DNA of 64,000 bases from Candidatus Marimicrobium litorale. GTDB taxonomy: Bacteria > Pseudomonadota > Gammaproteobacteria > Pseudomonadales > Halieaceae. The position numbers were made by a program, and so were the translations under genes. Under the pieces are notes generated by a model that worked only from the letters and a program-made list of their open reading frames with translations, had not been told where the DNA came from and made no database searches. The DNA lies in the NCBI RefSeq assembly GCF_026262645.1, contig NZ_SHNO01000001.1, forward strand, positions 3,632,013 to 3,696,012. Reading direction: 5' to 3'. Position 1 is the first letter of the stretch, and every line of letters begins with the position of its first letter. Positions 38,894-47,471 of this stretch are shown here, in pieces.

Positions 38894-39031
38894 CCGGCTG
38901 CACCCATGACCCTAGCCATACTCCGCCCGGGGTTTGCCGAAAAGTGACCAGTCTGGAGCGCTGTCAAATTGCCGGTACGTTGACGTAACCTGCCAGAAAG
39001 ATCAACAGAATGCTCGGTGCAAATCCTCCTC

Positions 39032-39062
39032 AAAAAAAGCCACCTGCTGGATGGCTTTTTTG
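39032..39062. terminator. Bidirectional rho-independent terminator
   Basis: AAAAAAGCCA and TGGCTTTTTT arms with a short loop, 23 bp beyond the arylsulfatase stop. It works for the minus-strand gene and blocks read-through from the left. Confidence 0.8.
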
Positions 39063-39084
39063 CAATGACTTCCTTGCTAAAGAG

Positions 39085-41442
39085 CTACTCGATCGCGAGT
39101 ACCACTTGATTAATGGTGCCGGTAAAGCGCGTTTCTTCCGGACCTACACCAATGTCATCCGCCACCGGTGTCTGGTTATCGAGACCCACATCTGCTGTCT
39201 CGTCCGCCGAAAAGATCAGCGGCTGAGTTCGGCCAATTCTGCCGGAGGCCACCTTCTTACCATTTACTGTGATTGTCGCATCGCCGCCCTTACCCAAGCC
39301 GTCGCCGTCGTAGTCAAAGTCCATGACGATCGTTGCAGGGCCGGGCGGAATAGGCTCCTCCGCTGCCACAGTAAACCGCTCAAGGCCGAGGAAGTTGTAG
39401 GTGTAAATCGGTCGACCGTCCTTCATGTAAAGCGACCAACCGCCAAAACGGCCACCTTGGGTCAGGATCACCCCTGTTGCACCTTCGTCGACCTCTACAT
39501 CGGCCGTAATACGCTTCGATGTGTTCTTGGAGTTCAAGAACGTATTCTCCAATATGCCATTCATGCCACCGTAAAGCGTCAGTGATTTGCGGCCGCCCAA
39601 CAAATCAGGGCGTCCTGCGATAGCTGGATTCATGCGTTCTACGGTACGATCGTCGATCGGCAGCACGTTGTACTTCTCGGCCTCTTCCATAAAAGTGGCT
39701 TCCATCGCCGCCACACGCTCAGGGTACTGATCCGCCAGATTATTCACCAAGCTGAAGTCTTCCTTCGTGTTGTAGAGCTCCCAAACGTCATCCTCAAGCG
39801 GCTTTTGCTTGCCAGTCTGCCAAGGTGCGCGATGCAAGACGCGGGCGAACCAGCCATCCTGGTACAAGGCACGGTTACCGAACATTTCAAAGTATTGAAG
39901 CGTGTGCTGCTCAGGAGCATCAGCATCATTCAAGCTGAACATGAGGCTGGTGCCGGCCATGGGTTCCTGAACCGTTCCATTCACGCTTGTGGGCTCCGGC
40001 AGATTGGCAGCTTCGAGAATGGTGGGCGCAATATCGATCACATGAGAAAACTGGCTACGAATCTCGCCCTGACTTTCGATACCGTCAGGCCAGTGAACGA
40101 TCATGCCGTTGCGGGTGCCGCCAAAGTCCGAAGCAACCTGTTTGGTCCACTTGAACGGCGCATCAAAAGCCACTGCCCAGCCCGCTGACATGTGAGGGAA
40201 AGTGTATTCGCCACCCCATTCATCGAGCCGCGGCAGAAGATCTTCGACCTTCTCCTCCACTTGATTGAAGTAAGTCATCTCGTTGTATACACCAATGAAG
40301 CCGCCCTCAGCGCTGGTGCCATTGTCCCCGGCGATATAAATAATCAGAGTGTTGTCGAGTTCACCGATATCCTCTACGGCATTAATCAATCGGCCCACGT
40401 TGACATCGGTGTGCTCCATAAAGCCAGCAAACACCTCAGCTTGACGTGCAAAGAGCTTGCGATGATCTTCAGGAAGATCTGCCCAGGCGCTGAGGTCTTC
40501 AGGTCTATCTGCCAACTGAGTCGTCTCGGGGATAATCCCCATCTTTTTTTGCGTTGCCACGGTGTCGACCCGAACCTGATCCCAGCCTTTGTCAAATTTA
40601 CCCTTGTACTTGTCTGCCCATTCTTTGGGGACGTGGTGTGGTGCGTGCACGGCACCGGTCGCAAAGTAGATAAAAAAGGGCTTGTCAGGAGTCATCGAAT
40701 GCTGCGCCTTCATCCAGCCAATCGCTTGATCGGTCATGTCATCGGTGAAATGGTAGCCTTCGACATGCGGCGGATTGACTCGAGTGACGCCATCGTAAAC
40801 CAGCGGATACCATTGGTCGGTTTCACCACCGATGAAGCCGTAGAATTTGTCAAAGCCCGAGTGAGTTGGCCAACGGTCAAACGGACCCGAGATGCTGGTT
40901 TCCCAGGCGGCTGTCTCGTGCCACTTGCCGAACGCGCCCGTACTATATCCGTTGAGCCGTAACATCTCTGCCACCGGCGCAACTCGATTAGGAATTTTTC
41001 CGGTATTGCCCGGAAACGCTGTGGCGCTCTCCATGATCGAGCCGGTGTTGGCGGTGTGGTGGTTACGACCCGTCTTCAATGCATTACGCGTAGGAGAGCA
41101 CAGTGCGGTCGTGTGAAAGTTGTTGTAGCGCAAGCCGCCCTCTGCCAGACGATCCATCGTTGGAGTATTGATTGGTCCACCAAATGGTGTGGTTGCGCCA
41201 AAGCCCACGTCATCGATTAGAATAATTATGACATTGGGCGCCTCCTCGGGAGCCTCGACCTTGAAGAGTGGCGGAGTCTCAACGTTACGTACATCGAGCT
41301 CCTTGAATTTGGGCGGGTCAGGTTCGGCGATAGGGAGATGGGTGCGGTCTACCTCATAGGCGTAGGAGCCAGTGGTCGCGGTCAGTAGAGCCACTGCCAG
41401 CCCGAACCCACGAGCGAGCTTTAGATTCCGATTATTGTGCAT
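39085..41442 (-). CDS. Exported arylsulfatase, type I, 785 aa
   Basis: A secreted or periplasmic sulfatase. The signal peptide ends near residue 29 (TTGSYAYE). The metal-binding NVIIILIDDVGFG (Asp77, Asp78) is followed by the formylglycine motif C115-S-P-T-R119 (LCSPTRNALKTGRNHH), and other S1 features follow (GKWHETAAWETS, YIAGDNGTSAEGG, GGTRNGMIVHWPDG). The C-terminal 170 residues add a beta-sandwich (GGWSLYMKDGRPIYTYNF) as in subfamily S1_4-like enzymes. It needs a formylglycine-generating enzyme encoded elsewhere. AGGAG supports the start. It is divergent from a TetR regulator, which probably controls it. Confidence 0.93.
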   Translation of the reverse strand: MHNNRNLKLARGFGLAVALLTATTGSYAYEVDRTHLPIAEPDPPKFKELDVRNVETPPLFKVEAPEEAPNVIIILIDDVGFGATTPFGGPINTPTMDRLAEGGLRYNNFHTTALCSPTRNALKTGRNHHTANTGSIMESATAFPGNTGKIPNRVAPVAEMLRLNGYSTGAFGKWHETAAWETSISGPFDRWPTHSGFDKFYGFIGGETDQWYPLVYDGVTRVNPPHVEGYHFTDDMTDQAIGWMKAQHSMTPDKPFFIYFATGAVHAPHHVPKEWADKYKGKFDKGWDQVRVDTVATQKKMGIIPETTQLADRPEDLSAWADLPEDHRKLFARQAEVFAGFMEHTDVNVGRLINAVEDIGELDNTLIIYIAGDNGTSAEGGFIGVYNEMTYFNQVEEKVEDLLPRLDEWGGEYTFPHMSAGWAVAFDAPFKWTKQVASDFGGTRNGMIVHWPDGIESQGEIRSQFSHVIDIAPTILEAANLPEPTSVNGTVQEPMAGTSLMFSLNDADAPEQHTLQYFEMFGNRALYQDGWFARVLHRAPWQTGKQKPLEDDVWELYNTKEDFSLVNNLADQYPERVAAMEATFMEEAEKYNVLPIDDRTVERMNPAIAGRPDLLGGRKSLTLYGGMNGILENTFLNSKNTSKRITADVEVDEGATGVILTQGGRFGGWSLYMKDGRPIYTYNFLGLERFTVAAEEPIPPGPATIVMDFDYDGDGLGKGGDATITVNGKKVASGRIGRTQPLIFSADETADVGLDNQTPVADDIGVGPEETRFTGTINQVVLAIE

Positions 41443-41569
41443 ACTAATTCTCCTGAAGTAATTAGGGATTCACCCTGTAGTCAGGTGGCGCGAGCTTCCC
41501 CAATAACGATCTGATTGACGCTCTGAAGCCATCGCGAATTAATTGAGATTAAAGACTCGAATGGTCGAT

Positions 41570-41612
41570 TAGTCAACACTATGTCGGTATAATCTGACGC
41601 TATGTCAGAAAA
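41570..41612. promoter_or_regulatory. Putative operator in the sulfatase/TetR divergent region
   Basis: Two near-identical direct repeats, ACTATGTCGG and GCTATGTCAG, separated by 9 bp and with a TATAAT-like core between them, overlap the TetR gene start. The arrangement suggests autoregulation. It was inferred by eye only. Confidence 0.35.
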
Positions 41613-42321
41613 TAGATCGAAAGCCAGTCTCGTGATAAACCCGCAGCCAAGCGGCAAAGTGGGTCGTACAGAACGTGCTCGTGCCGAGATTCAGAATGCG
41701 GCTATCCAGTTTCTATGGTCACGACCTTTCAGAGACTTGACCGTAGACAGGCTGATGCAGCAAACGGCTTTTAGCCGAGCTGCTTTTTATTACCATTTTA
41801 CTGATCTCCATGAATTGATGGAGACACTATTAAGTAGTCTGGAAGCCAAGATAATGGAAGGCGGTAGCCCGTGGCTGTACGATGACGGAGACCCCGTTGC
41901 ACTGCTGTGCGATAGCCTCGCTGCTGAAGTGCAGCTTTGCTTTAAGCATGGCCCGATGCTGAAAGCCATAAGTGATGCAGCCGGAGCGGACGAGCGCTTG
42001 GAGCGGGCCTGGTATGGCATGCTTGGGCGATTTGATGCTGCCGTCAGCAAGCGCATTCGCGATGACCAGGCACTTGGCCTGGTTGATGCTTTCGACCCCG
42101 AGCTATTGGCCATCTCACTAAACCAGTCCAATACGGCACTATACGTTCGAGCTTTTGGCCAAAAGCCTCGCCGCCAACCGGGGCCAGTGCTGGAGGTGGT
42201 TTTGCGCGTTTGGATATCATCTATTTATGGTGACAACTGGGTTACTAAACGAGCATCGACGCTGCATCGCAAAGCAGACAGGGCTAACCACGGTATTGCC
42301 AAGTTAAATCGCCGATATTGA
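41602..42321 (+). CDS. TetR/AcrR-family regulator with IS-derived C-terminal tail
   Basis: 239 residues. The DNA-binding domain is about residues 24-70 (TERARAEIQNAAIQFLWSRP, FRDLTVDRLMQQTAFSRAAF, YYHFTDLHELMETLL), with the typical FYYHF helix-turn-helix end. A ligand domain follows. It lies divergently from the arylsulfatase gene and is its likely regulator. The last residues (GIAKLNRRY) are translated from the left end of the adjoining IS6-type element (from 42292), so the native C-terminus has been replaced, probably by a few residues only. Confidence 0.88.
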   Translation: MSENRSKASLVINPQPSGKVGRTERARAEIQNAAIQFLWSRPFRDLTVDRLMQQTAFSRAAFYYHFTDLHELMETLLSSLEAKIMEGGSPWLYDDGDPVALLCDSLAAEVQLCFKHGPMLKAISDAAGADERLERAWYGMLGRFDAAVSKRIRDDQALGLVDAFDPELLAISLNQSNTALYVRAFGQKPRRQPGPVLEVVLRVWISSIYGDNWVTKRASTLHRKADRANHGIAKLNRRY

Positions 42322-43095
42322 TAGAATCCGCGAATGAATACTTATAAGCGACATCGATTCCGGCTAGGCGCCCCCACCTGATATCATTTCTTACGCCGTC
42401 TGGCTCTGCTATCTATTCAATCTCAGCCACCGCGACATCGAAGATCTTCTAGCCGAGCGGGGCATCGCTGTATCCCGAGAAGCGATCCGTCTATGGTGTA
42501 TCAAATTCGGCGCCATTTATACTCGCCGATTGAAGCGCAAGCACCGAGGATATGGTGATACCTTCTACATCGATGAGGTATTCGCCGGTGTGCCGGACCA
42601 TTCAGATCAACGGCAAACAGCATTATCTGTGGCGAGCAGTTGATCAGGATGGAGAAGTCGTTGATGTATTCCTCCAGGCCAGACGCGACGGGGCATCTGC
42701 GAAGCGGTTTTTCCGGCGTCTATTGCGATCCCATAAAGGCGAGCCTAGGAAAGTCGTGACTGACAAGCTGCGCAGCTATGGTGTCGCGCATCGTGAACTG
42801 ATTCCTGAGACGATCCACAGTACTCAGCAGTATGAGAATAACAGGGCTGAACAATCCCATGAGGCGACTAGGGTAAGAGAACGGGGGATGAGGCGGTTTA
42901 AGTCAGTGAGGCAAGCCCAGAGATTTGTGACTGCCCATGCAGCGGTTTCCAATTTGTTCAATCTGGGAAGGCATCTGGTCAAGGCGCAGCATTATCGAAA
43001 TCTTAAGGTAGCTGCGTTTGCAGAATGGAGTAGGGCAGTGGCCTGAGACCAGGAGCATGGTTTCTCTGATCTCAAGAAGTTAGGTTGCCAGAACC
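42292..43095 (+). mobile_element. IS6-type insertion sequence, 804 bp, damaged
   Basis: Left end GGTATTGCCAAGTTAAATCG, right end AGTTAGGTTGCCAGAACC. It contains an IS6 transposase gene with two extra segments. Longer than the 774-bp copy at 31509 because of these insertions. Confidence 0.85.
42335..43046 (+). pseudogene. IS6-family transposase with two frame-disrupting insertions
   Basis: The start MNTYKRHRFR is followed by an extra LGAPT-stop segment (CGGCTAGGCGCCCCCACC), putting the helix-turn-helix part out of frame. A second extra segment (about 42583-42604) interrupts the region after the first catalytic Asp (YIDEVFAG). From about 42606 the frame is intact to the end (INGKQHYLWRAVDQDGEVVD ... 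VVTDKLRSYG ... NNRAEQSHEATRVRERG). No complete transposase can be made without frameshifting. Confidence 0.8.
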
Positions 43096-43338
43096 ATCAC
43101 ACGAGGCGACCGGAGTTAGAGAGCGAGGGATGCGGAAGTTCAAGTCGGTTGGGCAGGCACAGGGATTCGTGACTGCTCATGCCGCTGTTAGCAATCTGCT
43201 CAATCTTGGCCGTCACCTGGTTAGGGCGCCACACTGCCGGGATTTGAGGGCAGGTGCGTTTACAGATTGGAGCAGAGCGGTTGCATAACTATCACGCATC
43301 GGATTACTCTGGTCTCAATGAGTTAACTTGTCAGAACC
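43096..43338 (+). repeat. IS6-type 3' fragment, in tandem with the preceding element
   Basis: Starts within the transposase at ATCACACGAGGCGACC (SHEATGVRERGMRKFKSVGQ) and runs to the right end GAGTTAACTTGTCAGAACC. The shared right end of the 804-bp element gives a head-to-tail arrangement. Confidence 0.8.
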
Positions 43339-43979
43339 TAAATCTGCAGTGTCGGAGAATAGTCTTTCAGCATTTTTCTGACTTCCAGCGCATGCTGCTC
43401 TTCGGCACTGATCTTGCCCCGCGCATATTCTTCTAACATCACGCTGGCGTCACTCACCTCATTCAAAAGTGACTGATAAAGGGTGACTGCATGCTGCTCG
43501 TGATCGAGGCTTTCTGCCAAAATTTGAGTCACAGAGTGATCGTTGGACTCCTCTATCTCGGCTATTTTCTGGCTGGGATGCCCATCTAAGCCAGTTATTA
43601 GCTCCCCCGCCTCAAGCGCATGCTGCAGACTTTCCGTGGCTTGCTCCTGCAAGAACTGCACGATGGGTTGCCTGTATGGGCCGATCACCATCAACGAGCT
43701 ATGAGCGTATCTCACTACACCTGCCATCTCGTACTCGATGATCGTATTGAGAATTCGGCAAACCTTTTCCGTGTCCAGACTTTTCATAAGCTTTCTCTCA
43801 ATTGTTTTGGTCGCGGTATCGATTGTTCTACGAGTGCCAACGCGTTTAGGTTTGCAAAGCCACTTCTTTTTCGTGCTCAAACGCCCACACTTTTTACACT
43901 GGTGCGATATCGGCTTTGAACTTTTCTGTAAATGGCTTCTCTCGCGAACTTTTTTTGATTTACAAAGCGTTTTTTTCAT
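43338..43979 (-). CDS. Bacterioferritin-like protein with a Lys/Cys-rich N-terminal extension
   Basis: Residues 65-213 are a ferritin/bacterioferritin four-helix bundle: IIEYEMAGVVRYAHSSLMV, EQATESLQHALEAGELI, HEQHAVTLYQSLLNEVSD, ISAEEQHALEVRKML. They carry the expected Glu and ExxxH-type metal ligands, so an iron-storage or detoxifying role is likely. A 64-residue extension precedes it, with C28-x2-C31-x10-C42 (QCKKCGRLSTKKKWLCKP), a zinc-ribbon-like or nucleic-acid-binding look. A start at 43787 (MKSLDTEKVC) with GAGAAAG upstream would remove the extension. Both starts are plausible. The stop adjoins an IS6-type end. Confidence 0.75.
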   Translation of the reverse strand: MKKTLCKSKKVRERSHLQKSSKPISHQCKKCGRLSTKKKWLCKPKRVGTRRTIDTATKTIERKLMKSLDTEKVCRILNTIIEYEMAGVVRYAHSSLMVIGPYRQPIVQFLQEQATESLQHALEAGELITGLDGHPSQKIAEIEESNDHSVTQILAESLDHEQHAVTLYQSLLNEVSDASVMLEEYARGKISAEEQHALEVRKMLKDYSPTLQI

Positions 43980-44056
43980 AGCTAAGGTCTAAACAACCGC
44001 AGAGATATCATGTTGAAGTAACAAAACATAGAAAACCAAGGTATCGAGGCGCAACA

Positions 44057-44256
44057 AGTATAGGACAAATAGACGGCCTGCTGTGAGTAGATTTCCTCAC
44101 TGATCGTGCTAACTGATCTGTAGAAATTCTCGAAATACCCTCCTATGAGCCTGAGACGTTGTTGGCTACGGTGATCTCGCAATTCATATCCGTCCATTCC
44201 TGAACGAGAGCCCGCAGTAGCCCGTGCCGTGGGTCTTTCAGTGGCGTCTTTGTTGA
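44057..44256 (+). repeat. R3 repeat, full length (200 bp)
   Basis: Head AGTATAGGACAAATAGACGG, hairpin GTGAG/CTCAC, tail TTTCAGTGGCGTCTTTGTTG. The head and tail align with R1 (ends TTCAGTGGCGTC), so R1 and R3 are diverged members of one family of about 200 bp. Confidence 0.75.
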
Positions 44257-44269
44257 TATGGGTTTGGGA

Positions 44270-44429
44270 GGTACTGACAAGTTAACTCAGACTCGCTCCA
44301 AATGTGGAAAACACAAACCAAAATCTCGTGAAATTACAGCCCAATGTGGGGGCCAATGACATATTTCTGGTCAGTCTAGGCTCGATTGTGTAGCGCCAGC
44401 CCGTGACCTCGAGTTAACTTGCCAATACC
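44270..44429 (+). mobile_element. 160-bp element C
   Basis: GGTACTGACAAGTTAACTCA to GAGTTAACTTGCCAATACC. Followed at 44445-44470 by another degenerate right end (AAAGTTAAGTTGTCAAAAC). Confidence 0.88.
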
Positions 44430-44481
44430 GGCTAAGTTGCTCAGGCCTCGAAAAGTTAAGTTGTCAAAACAGTGGGTTGAG

Positions 44482-44979
44482 CTAATTTTGCTTCTGCAAC
44501 ACCCCCAGTGTAACTATGGCATCTGTATCCCCTGATTGATAGAAGAGATAGCGCATCGATCCGTCTGGCCGTAAAGCTCCCTTAAGAACGCCACTCTCTT
44601 GCGATTCTACTAGGGTTAATTCACAAGTTGCGTGATCAAACATTCCAAGAATAACTTCGGTTTGATTGGTGGTACTCGTACCCTCTGCATCGAACCCGCT
44701 GTGGGCCTCGGCGGAGCGCCATAACTTGGTCCCTCTCACGCGCCCATCGACAGTAAAGGTCAAGTTCAAAATAATATCCGTATTGCCCTCTGTCGTTTCC
44801 CGGATACTAGGTAAGTCAAATCCTTTCCAGATGCCTGATAACTCGGTGACATTTCCGATGGATGCGCAAGCTCCGCTAGCGGGGCTTGACTCCGCCGCCG
44901 CGACGACTCCTGTACAAGCGACGCAAGCGGATGCAGCCAGTGCGAGCGCATTCCTCATAGCAAAAAATATTTTTTTCAT
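44482..44979 (-). CDS. Small exported hypothetical protein, lipocalin-like beta composition
   Basis: 165 residues from the ATG at 44979 (MKKIFFAMRNALALAASACV), chosen because it gives a clean signal peptide ending near VVAAAES. The frame is open to 45126, but the added residues look non-coding. The mature part has alternating strands (LSGIWKGFDLPSIRETTEGN, ILNLTFTVDGRVRGTKLWRS, GVLKGALRPDGSMRYLFYQS). Two or three cysteines may pair. I do not recognise the family. Confidence 0.6.
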   Translation of the reverse strand: MKKIFFAMRNALALAASACVACTGVVAAAESSPASGACASIGNVTELSGIWKGFDLPSIRETTEGNTDIILNLTFTVDGRVRGTKLWRSAEAHSGFDAEGTSTTNQTEVILGMFDHATCELTLVESQESGVLKGALRPDGSMRYLFYQSGDTDAIVTLGVLQKQN

Positions 44980-45177
44980 CTGCAATACTCTATAAGTCGT
45001 ACGGAGCGTTTGGCGCAGGTAAAAACTATCATTGTTGATCTGCGATTTAAATAGCACCAGAGTCTTTCTTTTACTAGTGTAATGCCATGCTGCTGCTGCA
45101 GAGGTCCTCCGTCCCGCGATTTTCATAGTGTCTACCTTTGGGATGCCGCCGAAGATTTTACGTCGTGTAGTGGATGG

Positions 45178-47052
45178 TTAACGCGCCAGATGAGGCTTGT
45201 GCAGCCGGCGCCTAATAGGTCTGCGGTTATCGATCACCGTGTGTGCATACAGTGTTCGAGGTAGCATCTCGTTTTCAGGTAATTGATGACTTATATCAAG
45301 CATGTCTAACATGGTCTGTGCATTGGCACCCATCTTCGACATACCTGTTCCCCCTTCTCCAAAGCGAACGACAGCATTGTCAGCGAGGCGCACCAGCTGG
45401 CCATTGTTGGACGCATTAACGCCTCTTATTCCCGGCCAAGCACAGATGACGTCAACGAACACTATCCCGCACCCAGGAGGCCATACTCGGGAAAAATTTG
45501 CCAAAGCGCTAATCCCATAACTTCGACTATACCAGGGAAGCCCAATGTTGCCGCCGGCGGTCAGCTTAAACAGGATATAGGGTCCATGACGAGCTATTTC
45601 CACAATATGTGTTTGTTTAAGGCCTGTATGGGGTAAGTGCTCAAGCCAATCTCCAGCTTGTTCGTCAACTCGGCACAATATCTGGGCGCTACAGCCCGTA
45701 GCAATAGTTTGATGGGGTACGGGCTGTTTTATCTTTATACGGTCACATAATTTTTCCCAGGGTGTATTCGCTTTGGAAAATTCATATGTTGCAGTTGGTC
45801 CGAGTGTCAAGCCGAGATAGCTTAAAGGCAGAAAATACACTTCTTTGGTAATGATATCTTGGCATCTCAATCCGACACAGTTTGATCGACCCTTCGAGTG
45901 GCTGAAAAAAAGTTCTTTGATTATCGTTCGATCTAGTACTCGAATATCTCTTTTGATCATTGCCTTTCTACAAATGGCATCAAAGCCATGGTCGATACAG
46001 TTATTCTCGCTAAATATATCTGCTGAAACGATGTTTTTAAGATTCCCATCGCCATAAAAATGTCTAATCGTATCTTCTGATACTTTTTCTGGCAGTAGTT
46101 GTACAAACTTGGAAAGTACCTTTCTTTCCTTGATGGATCTCGTATGTTCGGTTTCTGATAAGTATAGAAAGAAAGCTCGTGACGGACGCTTGACCAATCG
46201 TAAGGATATACCTAGATCTCGCTCGATAAAATCGAGAATTTTTGTAGAATACTTGCTCGCCAACCGGCTTTTATCATGTTCATTCATTTTTCCGAAAAGA
46301 GATCTGAGTTTTTGAGTCCAGCCGTGGACCTCGTTCACGACGTAAATAGGCAGGTCTCGCATATGAACACCTGCTGGCCAAAGGTCAACTTTGCGATAAT
46401 TTAAGTGTAGTGCCGCATCTGGATTTCTTTCTGCGAAAAATGCACGGCGGAGTGCGCTGATGAGTATTCCCAAGCCCGTGTTGTCATGCTCAGCATTCAG
46501 TGCATTGGCATGGTTTACATGCTCATAACTTGCCGAAGCACTTTCATTTGATTGTTCAGTCCCATCAGATATAAAAAAAAGGTCGCACGCGGTTGCTGTT
46601 TCACTTTTTTTCGCAGCTAGCAGGCTAGCTATTTTTGCAGCTGGTCCGCCGGCAAAAACTATGGCAGGAGCAATTTTTTTTGACGCAGTTTCTTGGAGGT
46701 ACTGATTGTAAAGCGCCTGATATTCTTTGGGCGCATCGCTGAGATTGCTAATCAGGACAGGGTTGTCGCCTTGTACACGTACAGAATCTTTGTTGAAAAA
46801 ATCGCCATAAGGACTTTGAGATTGAAGAGTCGGATCACTTTCAATAATTGCCCTATAAGTGGCTGATATATCTGGGTCCGAGTTGACCCAGATTCCCTTT
46901 CCAGAAAAATAGTCGTCCTGTAACAAATAGTTTAGAAACGCATCACCGTCCGGCTTGCTCGATTTGAGAAAGCGCCTCAGATCATCCATGTCCAGAGTCG
47001 GATCAGATGGGTTGAGATTGATGTAAGAGTCTTTGTGGATGTATTGTCTCAA
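45178..47052 (-). CDS. 624-aa protein of unknown function, possibly a divergent FAD-dependent oxidoreductase
   Basis: Not recognised with confidence. Near residue 130 IAPAIVFAGGPAAKIASLLA could be a degenerate nucleotide-binding loop. The central part (IVSADIFSENNCIDHGFDAI, RVLDRTIIKELFFSHSKG, YFLPLSYLGLTLGP) and the C-terminal AVVRFGEGGTGMSKMGANAQ resemble DAO-type flavoproteins, where a glycine-rich segment closes the FAD site. No signal peptide is seen. The start is ATG at 47052. A lone gene between repeats, AT-leaning in its first two thirds. Confidence 0.55.
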   Translation of the reverse strand: MRQYIHKDSYINLNPSDPTLDMDDLRRFLKSSKPDGDAFLNYLLQDDYFSGKGIWVNSDPDISATYRAIIESDPTLQSQSPYGDFFNKDSVRVQGDNPVLISNLSDAPKEYQALYNQYLQETASKKIAPAIVFAGGPAAKIASLLAAKKSETATACDLFFISDGTEQSNESASASYEHVNHANALNAEHDNTGLGILISALRRAFFAERNPDAALHLNYRKVDLWPAGVHMRDLPIYVVNEVHGWTQKLRSLFGKMNEHDKSRLASKYSTKILDFIERDLGISLRLVKRPSRAFFLYLSETEHTRSIKERKVLSKFVQLLPEKVSEDTIRHFYGDGNLKNIVSADIFSENNCIDHGFDAICRKAMIKRDIRVLDRTIIKELFFSHSKGRSNCVGLRCQDIITKEVYFLPLSYLGLTLGPTATYEFSKANTPWEKLCDRIKIKQPVPHQTIATGCSAQILCRVDEQAGDWLEHLPHTGLKQTHIVEIARHGPYILFKLTAGGNIGLPWYSRSYGISALANFSRVWPPGCGIVFVDVICAWPGIRGVNASNNGQLVRLADNAVVRFGEGGTGMSKMGANAQTMLDMLDISHQLPENEMLPRTLYAHTVIDNRRPIRRRLHKPHLAR

Positions 47053-47131
47053 GCGGCCCTTACGCTCCTGATATTCGATAAAATAACAAATCTTTCTTCA
47101 CAGCAGGTCATGTGCCTATTCTACCAATTTG

Positions 47132-47151
47132 GCCAGTTAAGCTGTCAGTGC
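47132..47151 (+). repeat. Degenerate IS6-type right end
   Basis: CAGTTAAGCTGTCAGTGC directly precedes element D, so two ends lie back to back. Confidence 0.5.
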
Positions 47152-47311
47152 GGTACTGACAAGTTAACGTAGATTCGCTCCAAATGTGGAAACCACAAAC
47201 CAAAATCTCGGGAAATTACAGCCCAATGTGGGGGGCAATGACATATTTCTGGTCAGTCTAGGCTCGATTGTATAGCGCCAGCCCGTGACCTCGAGTTAAC
47301 TGATCAGTACC
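47152..47311 (+). mobile_element. 160-bp element D
   Basis: GGTACTGACAAGTTAACGTA to GAGTTAACTGATCAGTACC. The region 47312-47471, downstream of the arylsulfatase, shows no gene. Confidence 0.88.
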
Positions 47312-47471
47312 TATGGATGTATCCAATTGTCCGAGGCTACATCCGCAAGCGTGTGTGGTGCGTTGCTCAACGGGTTGTCTTCGTCATCAAACGGCGCTCG
47401 ACAGCATCTTTAAACAGAAAGGCGCCACAAAAAAATCGTAACGCCTCCCGTTAAACAGCTAATCGATACAG

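Noticed and set aside
44980..45126. N-terminal extension of the small exported protein
   Set aside because: The extension would bury the signal peptide and lacks coding character; the internal ATG at 44979 fits better.
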